A stretch of 64,000 nucleotides of DNA, taken from contig NC_091119.1 of the NCBI RefSeq assembly GCF_040183065.1, positions 194,636,543-194,700,542 on the forward strand, in the 5' to 3' direction. A model generated the notes under the pieces. It saw nothing but the letters and a program-made list of their open reading frames with translations. It did no database searches and was not told the origin of the DNA. This DNA comes from Periplaneta americana. Taxonomy: Eukaryota > Arthropoda > Insecta > Blattodea > Blattidae. Position 1 is the stretch's first letter, and every line of letters starts with the position of its first letter. A program made the translations under genes and the position numbers. Positions 23,574-35,665 of the stretch are shown one piece after another.

Positions 23574-23700
23574 ACAGGTTGATTCACGAGGATTTACCGT
23601 CCTTCACGAAGCTTATTTCCGAAGACATTCTCAGCAAATAAAAGTCATGTAAACATGTGTCCTAATCTCAATATTTTCAGAGCTACACTAATTTGAAGTT
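23574..23700 (+). mobile_element. Solitary end of a DUF4817/IS630-type transposon
   Basis: ACAGGTTGATTCACGAGGAT closely matches the terminus of the element at 17216. The rest of the TIR has diverged, and no opposing end is found within 1 kb. Confidence 0.5.
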
Positions 23701-24625
23701 GTTTCTAAAATACCATTATTCTTGAGTTTTAAGGGTAAAAGAATATTACAGATAAAGAATGAAGTGAAGTGAGTTCAATAATCTTGTAACATGCGTGAGG
23801 GAACCTTTTTTTTCTCCAATAATAATAAAGTTGACTTCTTTTTATGTAAAATGATACTGACCTTCTAAATTGATTCTAGTAATAAAAATTGACAAAAGTC
23901 ATTTCATTTTCAATAGCCTATATGGAGTTTGAAAATAGTAAAGATGTAACACTCTTGACAACTGGAATCGCTGTTCAGTTGTTCAGCACGTCAGAATAAT
24001 CAGCGAAAAATTAATGTCAGATGTTGTGGTGGTAAGATCCGTTAGCATGGCTAAAGATATCGACTGTTTCCTGTAAAGTGCAGGCGAAATATGTCCTAGT
24101 TTCTAATAGGCTGGTTCATTCTTGGAACAGAAAATAAGAAGACGCCCAAACACAAGAAACCGTCACTGGTTCATACGTAAACAGGTTTAACCCTGATTTG
24201 ACAAAAAATCGAGTATAGCAAAGATTCGTCAGCTGTCGAACAACCTGTCCTACCTTACGCATCACTGCAACGTCGCAGTGAGGAAGTTGTTTGCCACTTT
24301 CTTCTAATTCGCTAGTTAGCTGATAATTTCATACAATCGATCTCAGGTACATTCACCACTGCCATAATAGCTCATTGTGTCTGAACAACCACTGTGAGGT
24401 GTGTCTTCCAAGAAATGTGTGAGATGCAATCTATTCGTGTATTTGTTCACAGTGATCGGATTTTTCCATGATTATTAGAAAAAAAAAGTTTTTGAAAGGA
24501 GACAAATAACAACATTTTATATATTTTGTTACAGAAGTCAGTTATTGGCTGACATATCTAGATCCATCTCTAATATTTAATGGCACGTAATTAAACGCGA
24601 TTCGGTATATATTTTTGCACGTTAT
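23701..24625. other. Unassigned stretch
   Basis: No open frame longer than 60 codons and no terminal repeats recognised. Confidence 0.4.
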
Positions 24626-25223
24626 AATAGTACATTATGCAAAGAGCCTATAATGATAGTAGTTATGTTTGTTTATGAAACGAGCGCAAGCGAGTTTCAT
24701 AATTTTCATACGAGCGTCTTAATTACCATTATAGGCAAGTTTCATACGACTTTGTATGCTCGACCACATTTCTAACTTGAAATTATTCAGAAGTATCATT
24801 TTATTTGTATCTGACTCAAGATCGGAAGTGACCTTGTGCATAGCTCGTGTGAGATGTCCGCAGACGCGAAGGTATTGTTTTTTTCCGAGGAACAATAATG
24901 TCATTGACCTTGATATAGAGAATAACATGAACTAATTTTGGTATAACCTGGAAATTGATTTAGAATTGAAAAACGAGATGACAAATTGAATTTATTTGAA
25001 TATTATTTACAATTAACGCTAATTATTATAGTAACAGAACATAACCTTCTGCGACAGTATTGGATTTCCAGCCTCCGTGATGTTTCCCTCGTCATTTTTC
25101 GATTGCATATCCGAGAATAATCGAAAACCTGAACTTTAATGAATAGGTGTACTTTAATGACATGCATTAAAGTACTGCTACCAGGTGTATAATTACTACA
25201 TTTCGGCATGGTCGAGCATAAAA
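24626..25223 (+). mobile_element. P1 family element, copy 2
   Basis: It has the same palindrome (CGAGCGCAAGCGAG centre) attached to the same unit bounded by TATGCTCGACCA and TGGTCGAGCATAAAA. The left arm is partly deleted (GCCTATAATGATAGTAGTT), and the unit has indels relative to copy 1. Confidence 0.7.
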
Positions 25224-25572
25224 ACAATAAAAATGTTCAATTGCTATAAAAGTTAACATAACTTATAAAGTAGGGCTATAATTATAAAAGGCTTTCGTTC
25301 ATATGACGTCATTCCATTTTCGACCAATGAAGTGTAATGAAATTTTGAATTCCAACCAATCACACTCAGACATCACGATAATGTTTGCAGCTACATTTAT
25401 CGCTATCAATTTATCGCATGGTCGTTCTTTTGTTTAGTCAGTGTCGCCAACTGTATCCCCGTAAATCGATGAACATGAATCCATTAATATGCCCCTACAC
25501 GGTTAAATTTTTCTTTCAACTTTATGCATTCAAGCAATGAATGCAAGATTGATATTTAACATTAATTAATAT

Positions 25573-25853
25573 GTTTAGGTGAGGGGTTTGGACTTTTTCC
25601 ATTGTTGATTGTCACAATCAAAAAATTAAGACACAGCGTTCCTTTCAGTCATACAGAATAGCTGTACGTAACGATCCCAATAGTAGGTTTTTTCTCTTCT
25701 CTCCTTCCTTACACCTGAAGACGAAGGGAGAACCACCCTTCGAAACGTTGTGTCTTAATTTTTTGATTGTGACAACCAGCAATGGAAAAAGTCCAAACCC
25801 CTCACCTAAACATTAATGATCCACCATTGCTTTCCAACCTCTCATTTAGATCA
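25573..25853. mobile_element. Fold-back element with 14-bp target duplication
   Basis: Arms of about 66 bp (GTTTAGGTGAGGGGTTTGG ... / reverse complement to about 25812) enclose a spacer. The whole insertion is flanked by exact ACATTAATTAATAT at 25559-25572 and 25854-25867. A duplication of that length is more typical of retrotransposition or a staggered-nick mechanism than of cut-and-paste MITEs. The spacer holds a hammerhead-like motif (25715-25746). Confidence 0.7.
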
Positions 25854-25867
25854 ACATTAATTAATAT

Positions 25868-26414
25868 ATTTAAGCAATGAAGACGACGTTCAAAATGGCA
25901 CACCATGTAGACACAAAATCTTCATACCTCTTAATTGAACGTACGTTTTAAACTTGATTCTTTCAATATTCTTCCCAGAATGCATGCATACGTGCATGGA
26001 AAATTGAACTATGTAGATGCAGCTTTAGTTCCTTTACACACTACAGAGAGAATGTGTTTGTCGATCTATGGAAAATGCTTTCCTGTAGCACGGAGTAACG
26101 CTCGAAATAAGGCATAGTTGACAATGGTCCCGCTCCCACAGGTAACCTAACCTAATTTAGCCTATCAAATTTGTATTACGTGAATGAAATTAAAAAATTA
26201 ATAGAAAGTCAGATGTTCAAATTCCATGTCTATTGTAGGCTATCTGAAGAAAATTAGGTCTACACTCTTTCATTCAGATTTGATAACTGTTTTTTTTTTT
26301 TTCAGAAATTCATTTAATTAATGTATTAATCAGGTTACTTGCAATTATATTATAAAATGTTTAAATTAAATTACGATTTCAGCAGATAATGAAAATGTAT
26401 TTCTATTATAATAA
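25868..26414. other. Unassigned stretch
   Basis: No gene recognised. A short poly-T run lies near 26290. Confidence 0.4.
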
Positions 26415-28080
26415 CACAGTCTACTATATACAGTCGCGAAGCTCAATATGTAGTAAAAATGCAAACATGGGTAGTTGCCCACCACTAGGATCGCTACTAT
26501 CGCCTCATCATCGCAGATCTCTCTCCTAGCAGCCGACAAAATATGTTACACTTTCGTTGTCGTGTTCTTTTGGAAAAAATTAACACCTTCCTTCCATTAT
26601 TGAAATATTAAATGCATAAAGTTAATTTATTATTTTAATGAAGTATATTAAATTCCACCGTAAACTCGAAGATACCTGCAAGAAATAAGTTAATATAATT
26701 TTTGTTTGTGCAAAACGAACTGAAATATACTATAATCGCTTCACTCATTCAAGATTATAGCGATAATTAACTATGAAACCAATAAATATTAATTTGCATT
26801 TCTCTTTACAACAATAATAATGGAAATATGAATTAATGGAGTAACTTACGTGTACCGGTACTTGTAGTGTATGCTTACGTAGTTAAAGTAGTAGTATTTA
26901 GTAGTAGTATTTATTTATTTAACCTGGTAGAGATAAGGCCGTCAGGCCTTCTCTGCCCCTCTACCAGGCGATTCCAACTACAATATCAACAATAAAATTA
27001 CAATTAGTATTAAATTTACATTTACAATTACAAATAATATTACAGTTAGTATTAAATTTACAATTACAATAAAATCAAAGTACGAAAAGATTACCTGAAT
27101 AATTAAAACTAGATAATTTATCATAGAGAAACAAAGAATATTTTATATTTACTGAATTACAAATTAAATCTAGAATAACAAAATTGTATAGTGATGAAAT
27201 TACTGAATATTGAAATATTTTGTGATAGATTAAAGAAACTATTTACAAGTAATCAATTACTGATGAGGTTAAGCAATAATAATCACACCAGAATTGGAAA
27301 TAAAACGTGATCAATAAATTTTATTGTAACAGACTTTTTCTACGTCTCTAGTAAAGTAACAAATAAAAATAACAACAAAATTAACAGCTATAATTAAAAA
27401 CACATCCTTTGAAGAAAAAAATAGGCCTAAGCAATAATAATCCCAACAGAATTGAAAATAAAACGTGATCAATAAATTTCATTAAAACAAACTTAATTTT
27501 TCTACGTCTTTAGTAAAATAACACATAAAAATAATAACAAAATTAATAGCTACATTTAAAAATATATCCTCTGAAAAAAAAAGTAGACCTAACCTTTATT
27601 TCTCTGGAAATTTAGCAGCCTAAGTGACAGAACTTTAACCGGTATCTAATGTCCTTTCGGTTAGACTGAAACATTTCATTGTGAAATTTAAGGATATAAT
27701 GTATTCTAACAGTCACAAAGAACTTCAAATTAACAGTTTTGTTTCTGCATAGTTTCTGAATCTTTCGGAAATCGGATAACTCTGGCCTTTTTCTCTTACT
27801 GTTGCTACAATTTATAGCACTACAAAGTCTCCTCCTTGTCCCATATTATTATTCCAATTATTATATTTTAGCCATTAACATTTTCATTATAACCAATAAC
27901 GAACATTTCACAAGCATCAATGTGAAATACGCAACGAGCTAGCACTCGATAGAAATACGACACAGTCCAAAGTCGACCATGGACAGTCTATTGTTTCTAG
28001 TTGCTAACCGCTTGGAGCGCTTTATCACGAGATTTGCAAAAAAACACCTCAAGCTTCGCGACTGTATATAGTAGACTGTG
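26415..28080. mobile_element. THAP-bearing TIR transposon, copy 2
   Basis: Same TIRs as copy 1 (CACAGTCTACTATATACAG), inverted orientation, flanked by the 7-bp duplication ATAATAA (26408-26414, 28081-28087). The same THAP fossil is readable on the minus strand near 27790-27830, with a small deletion. Copy 2 is longer because of a retroelement insertion at 26888-27263. Confidence 0.8.
26888..27263 (-). mobile_element. LINE 3'-end insertion in THAP element copy 2
   Basis: This block is absent from copy 1. On the minus strand it has a 3' UTR hairpin (CCTGGTAGAG...GGCCTTCTCTGCCCCTCTACC pattern) resembling the GAAGGCCGAATGGCC hairpin of the YADDLQVY LINE, and it ends in AAATAAATA. No coding sequence is retained. 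Confidence 0.6.
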
Positions 28081-28087
28081 ATAATAA

Positions 28088-28330
28088 TAAGAGAAAAGCG
28101 CAGTATATGTAATTAACATGTTAAACCTGTATTTCGCTTTTCGCAATTGGCATTACTGAATAACATCCAATTTCTTTATTGCAATAATCGATTTTCATCT
28201 TTTTCAACTTCACAATGTCTGAATAGGTTAAATATTCGTAAATATAGGTACAATTATTAACATTTTGCGAGCGAATTTTAGGGATATATTATTTACATTT
28301 TTATTTTATTCACGAAATAGTCCTAGTAAA
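28088..28330. other. Unassigned short spacer
   Basis: No repeats or genes recognised between the THAP element and the palindrome at 28334. Confidence 0.4.
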
Positions 28331-28333
28331 TGT

Positions 28334-28422
28334 CACTGGAGGTCTGAGATTTGCTAGATAAATCCACTCGCTTGGCTCGTGAATTTATCGGGAAATCTCA
28401 GACCTCTCGTGACATTACTATA
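28334..28422. repeat. Imperfect palindrome with CACTCGC centre
   Basis: The arms GTCACTGGAGGTCTGAGATT and AATCTCAGACCTCTCGTGAC enclose a GATAAAT(C/T)CAC...CTCGTGAATTTATC inner stem and the centre CTCGCTTGGCTCG. It resembles the palindromes of P1 and P2 in size and central CG-rich loop, but no attached TIR unit was identified. Confidence 0.65.
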
Positions 28423-29302
28423 CTTATATTATGTGTTATTATAGGAGATTCGAAGTTAAGAAAAAAAAACATTGAGCATATGGGGCTATTTCATCAAATT
28501 GCTAGTTGTCATAGACACGCCTATCACATAGCTTCTATAACGTACTATATGAGTTCGTAAAACCAATGCTTTTTTCTTACTCTATACTACTTTTTTGCAG
28601 TTTTAACTACTCATCACGAATTACTCAAAAGTTTAGCAAATAGTTTTCTGTGAGGTCCGTTACATGTAGGATGAATAATTGACAACAAATGAAAGTTGGC
28701 GCAGCGCTGGATCTTGCTTCTGCTTCACGTTTACGCAGATTTTACGGAATCCTCCTTCTGCATACACAAGTTTAGGTCAAAAATAAAGTGTCTCATCGAA
28801 TTTTAACCACCCACGTAATTATCGTCCCTTACAAAAGACACTGTTGAGAGCTACATAGCTCAGTCATGCATTCGAAATCTCAGTAGAGTTCAAGGTTATG
28901 TCAAATGCGAAACTGGTATTTCTAAATACCTTCTGTTTAGAAATGAAACATCATACTTTACTGTCAAGTTTATGTTTTTACACCTGCCTTCGAAAACATA
29001 AATTGCTGTCTTAAGTACATACTTTTCCTTTTTTATAACCGTTATCGCATTTATTCTTGTGTAGTTGGTTGTTTACTTGGCGATACTGCATCACTATCAA
29101 CTTGTGTGGCATCAATTGACATGAAAAATTACACGCTGGAATTTCAAGAAGCTTAATCGCTTAATACTCCAACACACTACACTACTACAGCAATAAATGC
29201 TGTGCTCATAAGACAGTAATCAAGACGTTCTTAATGGACAATCTTTTATTTAATTATCTTTGCTATTCAAAGACAATGAAATGAGTACATAACAATAACA
29301 GC
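28423..29302. other. Unassigned stretch
   Basis: No coding or repeat signal that I can support. Confidence 0.4.
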
Positions 29303-29665
29303 CATGGGACTGAAGCCGGATGGTGTATGGCGAGTCCTTGGCATCAACCCCTTTGATTAGATTACCCCCCTTTGATTTGATTACCTGGTTGAGTTTTTCC
29401 GAGTTTTTCCCCAAACCAAAAGGCAAATGCCGAGTAATATTTTGGCGAATCCTCGGACCTCACCTCATCTCACTACATCTCGCGAAAATATTGTAAAAAA
29501 ATTGCACAAAATTGTAGAAATTTTAGAAAATTACTAAATTGTAAAACTATAAAAATTTGTAAGAATTGTAATTGTTATATTGTAAAATTTTGACTTGTAC
29601 CACATCTTAAAGCTTCATTGCTCATGTAAGATCTATGGAATAAAATAAATGAATTAATTAATTAA
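29303..29665 (+). mobile_element. SINE type C, 5'-truncated
   Basis: It matches the second half of the element at 41346 (CCATGGGACTGAAGCCGGAT, GGCAAATGCCG, AAAGCTTCATTGCTCATGTA). It lacks the tRNA-like head and ends in AATAAATGAATTAATTAATT. Confidence 0.75.
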
Positions 29666-29749
29666 TTGAGGAGCTGTGAAATAAAATCAGTGAAGCAAAT
29701 GGAATTAAAGTGAAAATAAAAGATTTGCAACTATTTCAACAATAGTATA

Positions 29750-29975
29750 GTAGGCCTATCCTAGTCCCGAGACCAAGTTTAGATGCGGGTTCGAATCCAA
29801 CGTGGACTGTTCGCCTGGTTGAGTTTTCTCCCCCACGATTTTCGCCAACTGTAAAGCAAATAGAAGGTAATCAACCTAATATCTTCCAATTACATCTCGC
29901 TATTACCAATCCCATCGACGCTAGATAACTTAGTAGTTGATACAATGTCGTTAAATATCATATTTAAAACAGTAC
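29750..29975 (+). mobile_element. Diverged SINE type B
   Basis: The GCGGGTTCGAATCCAACG B box, the TTGAGTTTTCTCCCCCACGA body, ACCAATCCCATCGACGCTAG and the GATACAATGTCGTTAAATAT end are recognisable. The head is degraded. Confidence 0.65.
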
Positions 29976-30124
29976 AACATCGAAATGTTAATTTTTTCCC
30001 TACTTTCTCCGCATTGACATGGTTCACCGCCATTCATGTCTTGACGAATGTGATACTTCTACTGATAGATGGCAGGCCTATCGCGAAACTTGATAATGTT
30101 GATATTGCTTTATCACCATAAAAC

Positions 30125-30360
30125 AAAGTAGGTTCTATACATAGTCAAACATATTTATTAAACTTATATTTAAAAAATCATTAACATTATACAGACATTC
30201 CTTTGTTAAAATAGACTTAATTTTAGTTTTAAACACATTATCAGACAAATATCTCACATTCAGAAGTAAACTATTATAAAATTTAACTGACATAGAATGC
30301 CAGTTCTTTATAGACATACTAGAGTGATAGAATGTATTTCTTATATCGTTATTTTTCCTG
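30125..30360 (-). mobile_element. LINE C-terminal fragment
   Basis: The minus strand reads HSMSVKFYNSLLLNVRYLSD and ILTKECLYNVNDFLN, the tail end of a Jockey-like ORF2. A 60-bp piece of it (TTTTAGTTTTAAACACATTA...) is directly repeated at about 30386-30440, next to the TTTA run. Confidence 0.65.
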
Positions 30361-30442
30361 ATATAATGACTACGATAATAGACTCAGTTTTAGTTTTAAA
30401 CACATTATCGGACAAATATCTCACATTCAGAAGTAAACTTAT

Positions 30443-30550
30443 TTATTAGTTTATTTATTTGTTTATTTATTTATTTATTTATTTACTTATTTATTTATTT
30501 ATTTATTTGCGTATTTATATACTTATTTAATTATTTATTTACTTATTTAC

Positions 30551-30589
<39 letters not shown>

Positions 30590-30604
30590 TCTATTTATTT
30601 ATTT
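30443..30604. repeat. (TTTA)n-rich microsatellite
   Basis: About 160 bp of ATTT units with ACTT and GTTT interruptions. It ends at a TIR-bounded MITE. Confidence 0.9.
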
Positions 30605-30830
30605 GAGTAGCTTAATCTCAAAGACGGACATCTGTCGTCTCCATAGTTTTGATTTAGAGGCAATTTTTTAGTTCTTTGTAATATTTAACACAATTTATTT
30701 TATAAATATAGTGTTAGAGTTTGCATATGGTTTCACTATAACTGGAAAGAGCATGAAAAATTGTATAAAAAACCACAGCTATCTAAATTTCGATTGAGGT
30801 CAGATGTCCGTCTTTGATATTAAGCTACTC
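30605..30830. mobile_element. 226-bp MITE, copy 1, inside TTTA repeats
   Basis: TIRs start GAGTAGCTTAATCTCAAAGA and end TCTTTGATATTAAGCTACTC. The spacer is AT-rich. Microsatellite lies on both sides. Confidence 0.8.
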
Positions 30831-30868
30831 ATTTACTTATTCACTCACTTATTTATTTATTTATCTAT

Positions 30869-30903
<35 letters not shown>

Positions 30904-31030
30904 CTTACTTACTCACTCACTCACTCACTTATTTATTTATTTATTCATTTATTCATTCATTGATTCATTTATTTATTTATTTATCTATTTATCTATTTAT
31001 CTATTTATTTATTTATTTATTTATTTATTT
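30831..31030. repeat. Mixed TTTA/TTCA/TTAC microsatellite
   Basis: Uninterrupted tetranucleotide repeats between two copies of the same MITE. The Tyr/Leu/Ile-rich open frame across it is repeat-derived. Confidence 0.9.
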
Positions 31031-31255
31031 GAGTAGCTTAATCTCAAAGACGGACATCTGTCGTCTCCATAGTTTTGATTTAGAGGCAATTTTTTAGTTC
31101 TTTGTAATATTTAACATAATTTATTTTATAAATATAGTGTTAGAGTTTGCACATGGTTTCACTATAACTGGAAAGAGCATGAAAAATTGTATAAAAACCA
31201 CAACTATCTAAATTTCGATTGAGGTCAGATGTCCGTCTTTGATATTAAGCTACTC
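31031..31255. mobile_element. 226-bp MITE, copy 2
   Basis: Near-identical to 30605-30830 and in the same orientation, about 425 bp further on. A segmental duplication of MITE plus microsatellite is the simplest explanation. Confidence 0.8.
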
Positions 31256-31414
31256 ACTCACTCATTTAATTTATTAATTAATTAATTTATTTATTTGTTT
31301 ATTCATTCATTCATTCATTCATTCATTCATTCATTCATTCATTCATTCATTCATTCATTCATTCATTCATTCATTCATTCATTCATTCATTCATTCATTC
31401 ATTCATTCATTCAT

Positions 31415-31473
<59 letters not shown>

Positions 31474-31476
31474 TTT
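31256..31476. repeat. (TTCA)n and (TTTA)n microsatellite
   Basis: About 29 ATTC units followed by about 16 ATTT units, both nearly pure. Confidence 0.95.
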
Positions 31477-31575
31477 GGGAGATATTCAACTTCAGTACCG
31501 TGAATTAATTATGAAAACTTTCAAGTTCTTTTAGCTGAATTTAATTGTGTATTAAATCAGAATCTCCTTGGGTGC

Positions 31576-31743
31576 TATTCATAGACATTTCGCAGCACGC
31601 GCTACGAGCGTACTAAGCTAGCCCCGGCTATCCACTGGTTGCTAGTACAGAATTCAAATCATATCCTATCGCTAACACTGGTTTATGAATACGAAAAACG
31701 CTGATCATCCACCGGAAGCCCGCGCTAAAAATGTCTATGAATA
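31576..31743. mobile_element. 168-bp MITE
   Basis: The left end TATTCATAGACATTTCGCAG and right end AAAATGTCTATGAATA are inverted, with outer GGG/CCC. The core is GC-richer (GCTAGCCCCGGCTATCC). The style is hAT-like, but the duplication is unclear. Confidence 0.6.
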
Positions 31744-32245
31744 CGGCCCCTTATATCTTTCTATTTCAATAATATTCTTCCATCAATCGCATGCTAAACT
31801 CGCTGTCAAAGTTATGTCTAGGACAGGAGAACTACAGTCCATATCGAGCTTTGAAATGTGGATGAACAGAACTCTGACAGCTTCATCAAAGATGCAAACT
31901 TTTCATTCGCTTTTTCTTTATTCATTCAGCTGATGCTCGTCTGTCTCGGTTAAGAGCGGTTTAAAAGAACTTTCTCCCTCAGAATCATTAACTGCTGACT
32001 TGCTTTCTCCATGACTCGCATAACAGATGAAATTCTAAAGAGAGTGAAGTAATATTTACAGTACGTCACATTATTGTATGCATAATAACTCGTATTTAAC
32101 CTATAGGCTACTTGAAGTGAAAATGCAGACATAGAATTATCACATTATGTTCAAAGTACAGGTTTTAAACTTAAATTCGCAATACCTGTCCTAATTACGT
32201 ACTGATATATTTCCGTTTCATTTTAGTCACAAGTAAGCTCGGACT
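31744..32245. other. Unassigned stretch
   Basis: Open frame 31685-31933 (82 codons) starts inside the MITE and has no recognised domain. Confidence 0.4.
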
Positions 32246-32492
32246 AACCATCACCGTAGCTCAGGCAGTGGGTGAGTTTGTGTACTGATCCAAAGTTCCG
32301 CTCGGCCGTGGGTTCGATCATCATTAGGGACGATTATCTGGTTAGATTTTTACGAGGTTTTCTCCAACTATAAGGAGAATGTCAGATAATCCCATGGGGA
32401 ATACTCGGCGTCATCTCGCCAAATACCGTCTCGCTACTACCAATTCCATGCTCCCCAAGTAATCTAGTAGTTGATACAGTGTCTTTAAAATG
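32246..32492 (+). mobile_element. SINE type B variant
   Basis: The head CATCACCGTAGCTCAGGCAG has a CGTGGGTTCGATCATC B box. The body is diverged (TTTTTACGAGGTTTTCTCCA) and the end is TAGTTGATACAGTGTC. Confidence 0.7.
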
Positions 32493-32529
32493 TGCTCTAA
32501 GATATCAGGGATACACCGGCACGTAGAGT

Positions 32530-32740
<211 letters not shown>

Positions 32741-32744
32741 GCTA

Positions 32745-33470
32745 GTGAGTACAAATTACATTTATAAAACAAAAATGTTTCTACCCACTACCGTAAGAGC
32801 CAGGCTCGTGTATGGTGTGGTCTTAGTCAATAATATAACATAAAATTTACAAGGACAGTTTACTAAATACAGTAAGTAACTTAATTCAAACCAACAAATA
32901 CAACACAAGAGCAAGAATAAAGAAGAAACAGAAAAAGAGAGGAAAATACACATTTAATATAAATTGACAATCCGACAGAAGCCAGTGATATTCAATAAAA
33001 ACATGAATATAGTCGACAGAAATAAAAGGTAAAAAAATACATTTGTTAATATTATATATCATGGATAATTTTACAAATTTCCTTTTCAAAAGCTTCAATT
33101 TTTAAATTTTTCAAAATTTGAAAATGGTTGCAATTTTATTATAAAGTCTTGGGCCAAAACTAGCGCCATGTTTAAGAGCTGCACTTGTATGACATTTAGG
33201 ATCAGTTAATGGGAAAGTAGACTTTTGTCTTCGAGTACGATATTCATGTCGATTAGATTTATGTTTTATTTGATTTCTGTGGTAGTAAGTTAGTAAACTA
33301 TATTTATAAATTTCTTCAATAGGCAATACATTAAAATCTGTATAAATTAAATTTGTTGGTTAATCCATATTTCTAGTCAGACAAATTTGTATTAATCTTC
33401 TGTGTAATAAAATTAATGGATTAAGTACAGATGATGCTACTCCACCCCAATTTATTATACCATATTGTAC
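32745..33470 (-). mobile_element. LINE 3' fragment with TAAA tail
   Basis: The minus-strand coding tail reads STFPLTDPKCHTSAALKHGA and SFGPRLYNKI (33111-33326). The LRLFEPKCNTATVF...GPRIYNKF portion of the GKTW-type LINE occupies the same position in its frame. Upstream remnants reach about 33470. The 3' UTR has CAGGCTCGTGTATGGTG. Confidence 0.7.
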
Positions 33471-33619
33471 CTATTAATGATTGTACCAAAGCTAAAAATA
33501 TAATATATAAAATATATCATCCATTTTCGGGAATGAAACTACAGTTATGTTGGTTTGTACATTTTATTTTTGTTTCGGTTTACAAATGGAGAGTATGGAT
33601 CTATGGTATTTTTAAGTGA

Positions 33620-33803
33620 TTATTTTACAACATTTTATCATCTGCTATGGATATCTAGCGTCTGAGTGAGATGAAAGTGAAGTGAGTCCAGGGTCCAGCG
33701 TCGAAAGTTATCCAGCATTTGCTCTTAATGGGTTGAGGGAAAACCCCGGAAAAAAATCTCAACCAGGTAACTTTTCCCAACCAGGATTTGAACTCGGGCC
33801 GAG
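33620..33803 (-). mobile_element. SINE type A, head truncated
   Basis: The type A body is recognisable (GAGTCCAGGGTCCAGCGTCG, GGAAAACCCCGGAAAAAAAT, GGATTTGAACTCGGGCC). The tRNA-like head stops at the B box. Confidence 0.75.
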
Positions 33804-35384
33804 TGTATATTATCACTTTAACTTGCGATTGCAAATAAAACGAGTGGTCGCACAGATCTGTAGCTGTTTTCGAAGCCGAGATATCCCTGAGTGGCCAGAC
33901 ACGTACCCCTGGTTGGGAACCACTGATACATGCCATACATGTACACCATTTAATACCTGTAATAAAATTGAGTTCCATTCGATTATAACACTAAACCAGT
34001 TACTTATGTGAGAGTTATTTTCTTAGACTATTACACTTTTACTACGTCATACAACTTTTTACCATAAAACGGTATGGAACGATGTGTTTCAACCAATCAC
34101 AGATGTTTATCCTACAATTTTTATCACCTCCCTAACATTTGTGTCTTTGTTTGTCAACATTGTACTTTCAATAATTGCACCCTTTAAAATGATTCATGTT
34201 TATTTCATCATCTTCAATTAAAACTTTTCCAACATTTATCTTGTTTATATTATTCAGGTTATGTTATAACTTCTGCTGTATGAGATTATGGATAGTCACG
34301 TATCAGAGATTGTTTAATATATATTGATAAATTGAAGTGGAATGCAACTGTTTCAATAAAAATGAAACTGAATCAACAAAGTCGTCTTGACTAGTAATCG
34401 TTCAAAGAGTTCAATGAAGATTGTATAGTTGGCACAACTGGTAACAAGAGTACAGCTGAGCATTACACACTACTGCCATCTAGCGGAATATTTGTAATGA
34501 TGAGGTGGTACAATAATACATTTCCAAGACAGTTTAATATTTTAGTAAGTAAATTAAAATATTTTATTGTATTAGAGTAGGCCTACTTTATTTCTTGTAA
34601 TCTTTATATACTTTCTTCTAATAGTGTAATAGTCAATTAAATTCCACTCGAGTTTTTATTTTCTCTACATAAATCAAAACTTCTACTGAGATTATTGTAG
34701 ATAAATATAAACCCTAATAAAAGATCAATTAGGAATTTCATCCCGTAATCTGGAAACTCAGTTTTGAGGAAAAAAATTAAGCTGAGTCCATACCAGACTG
34801 CAATGCTATCGATGATTATGATGAACCTAGAAACCATATATTTTCAAATGCTAGCGAATTATCCTCCTTTTGTTCACCGTAACTTGAAAGTAAAACTACG
34901 TTCAAATTTCGAAATTAACAGTATATAAATAAACAGGTTCGAACCTAAGAATTGCGAGTTAATCATAAACACACACAAATTTACTTACGCACTCACTATT
35001 CTGTTAATTTGAAGTCCGTTGGAACTTCCAGAATACTTAGAAAGTTCAAAGAAGAAGAAGAAGATTTTGTATAACAAAAGAACTTGTCGAAAAATGTGTA
35101 ACATAAAAAGCGAAGAAATATTTACAAAGAAGAGTTTTTGCAGCGAGAGTGCACAGAGTTCGAAAGTTGAGCAAAAACACTTTCAAGGTTTGAGAAAGAT
35201 CGTTAAACTCTCTGGCAGTCTTCAGTTACGAGCGAACAGCTGTTCTAGCGACCGCAGGTGAATACATTCAGTTGTAACATAACCCAACGTTGTGTATAGA
35301 ACTGTTTAGAAAAGATTGTGTGAGAAGTTATTAAATAAAATTATTTCATACATTTATTATATGCAGGTGACTGACGTCTACATT
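33804..35384. other. Unassigned stretch with one possible hAT end
   Basis: At 33895-33935 the minus strand reads CAGTGGTTCCCAACCAGGGG, like a hAT MITE terminus, without a partner. The rest, including an open frame at 35019-35261, is unrecognised. Confidence 0.35.
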
Positions 35385-35424
35385 TAAAAAAAACCGCTGA
35401 AATCCCAAGAACATAACATTTCTA

Positions 35425-35665
35425 AAGACACATTCCCAATTAAAATTAGATATAATGTAAGCGTTAACTTAATAGCATGTTACCATAAAATAAAAAAATC
35501 ATTCAAATGGGAACGTAAACATAACCGCAAAGATACTTGGTAACTATGGAAACAAAACAACTAGTATGTAATTTCTTCATTATTCTGTTGTAAACTTCAG
35601 CGCTCTACGATTGTGTATTGTTTCCAAATCACGTAGGCATAAATATGTAAGTTTGGAGTTAAAAC
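35425..35665 (+). repeat. Dispersed repeat Q, copy 1
   Basis: It aligns over about 240 bp with the reverse complement of 48121-48395 (shared GTAAGCGTTAACTTAA, TACTTGGTAAC-ATGGAAAC, CTTCAGCGCTC-ACGATTGTG). Two internal direct copies of CATTC...AAACATAAC. Class unknown. Confidence 0.65.
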
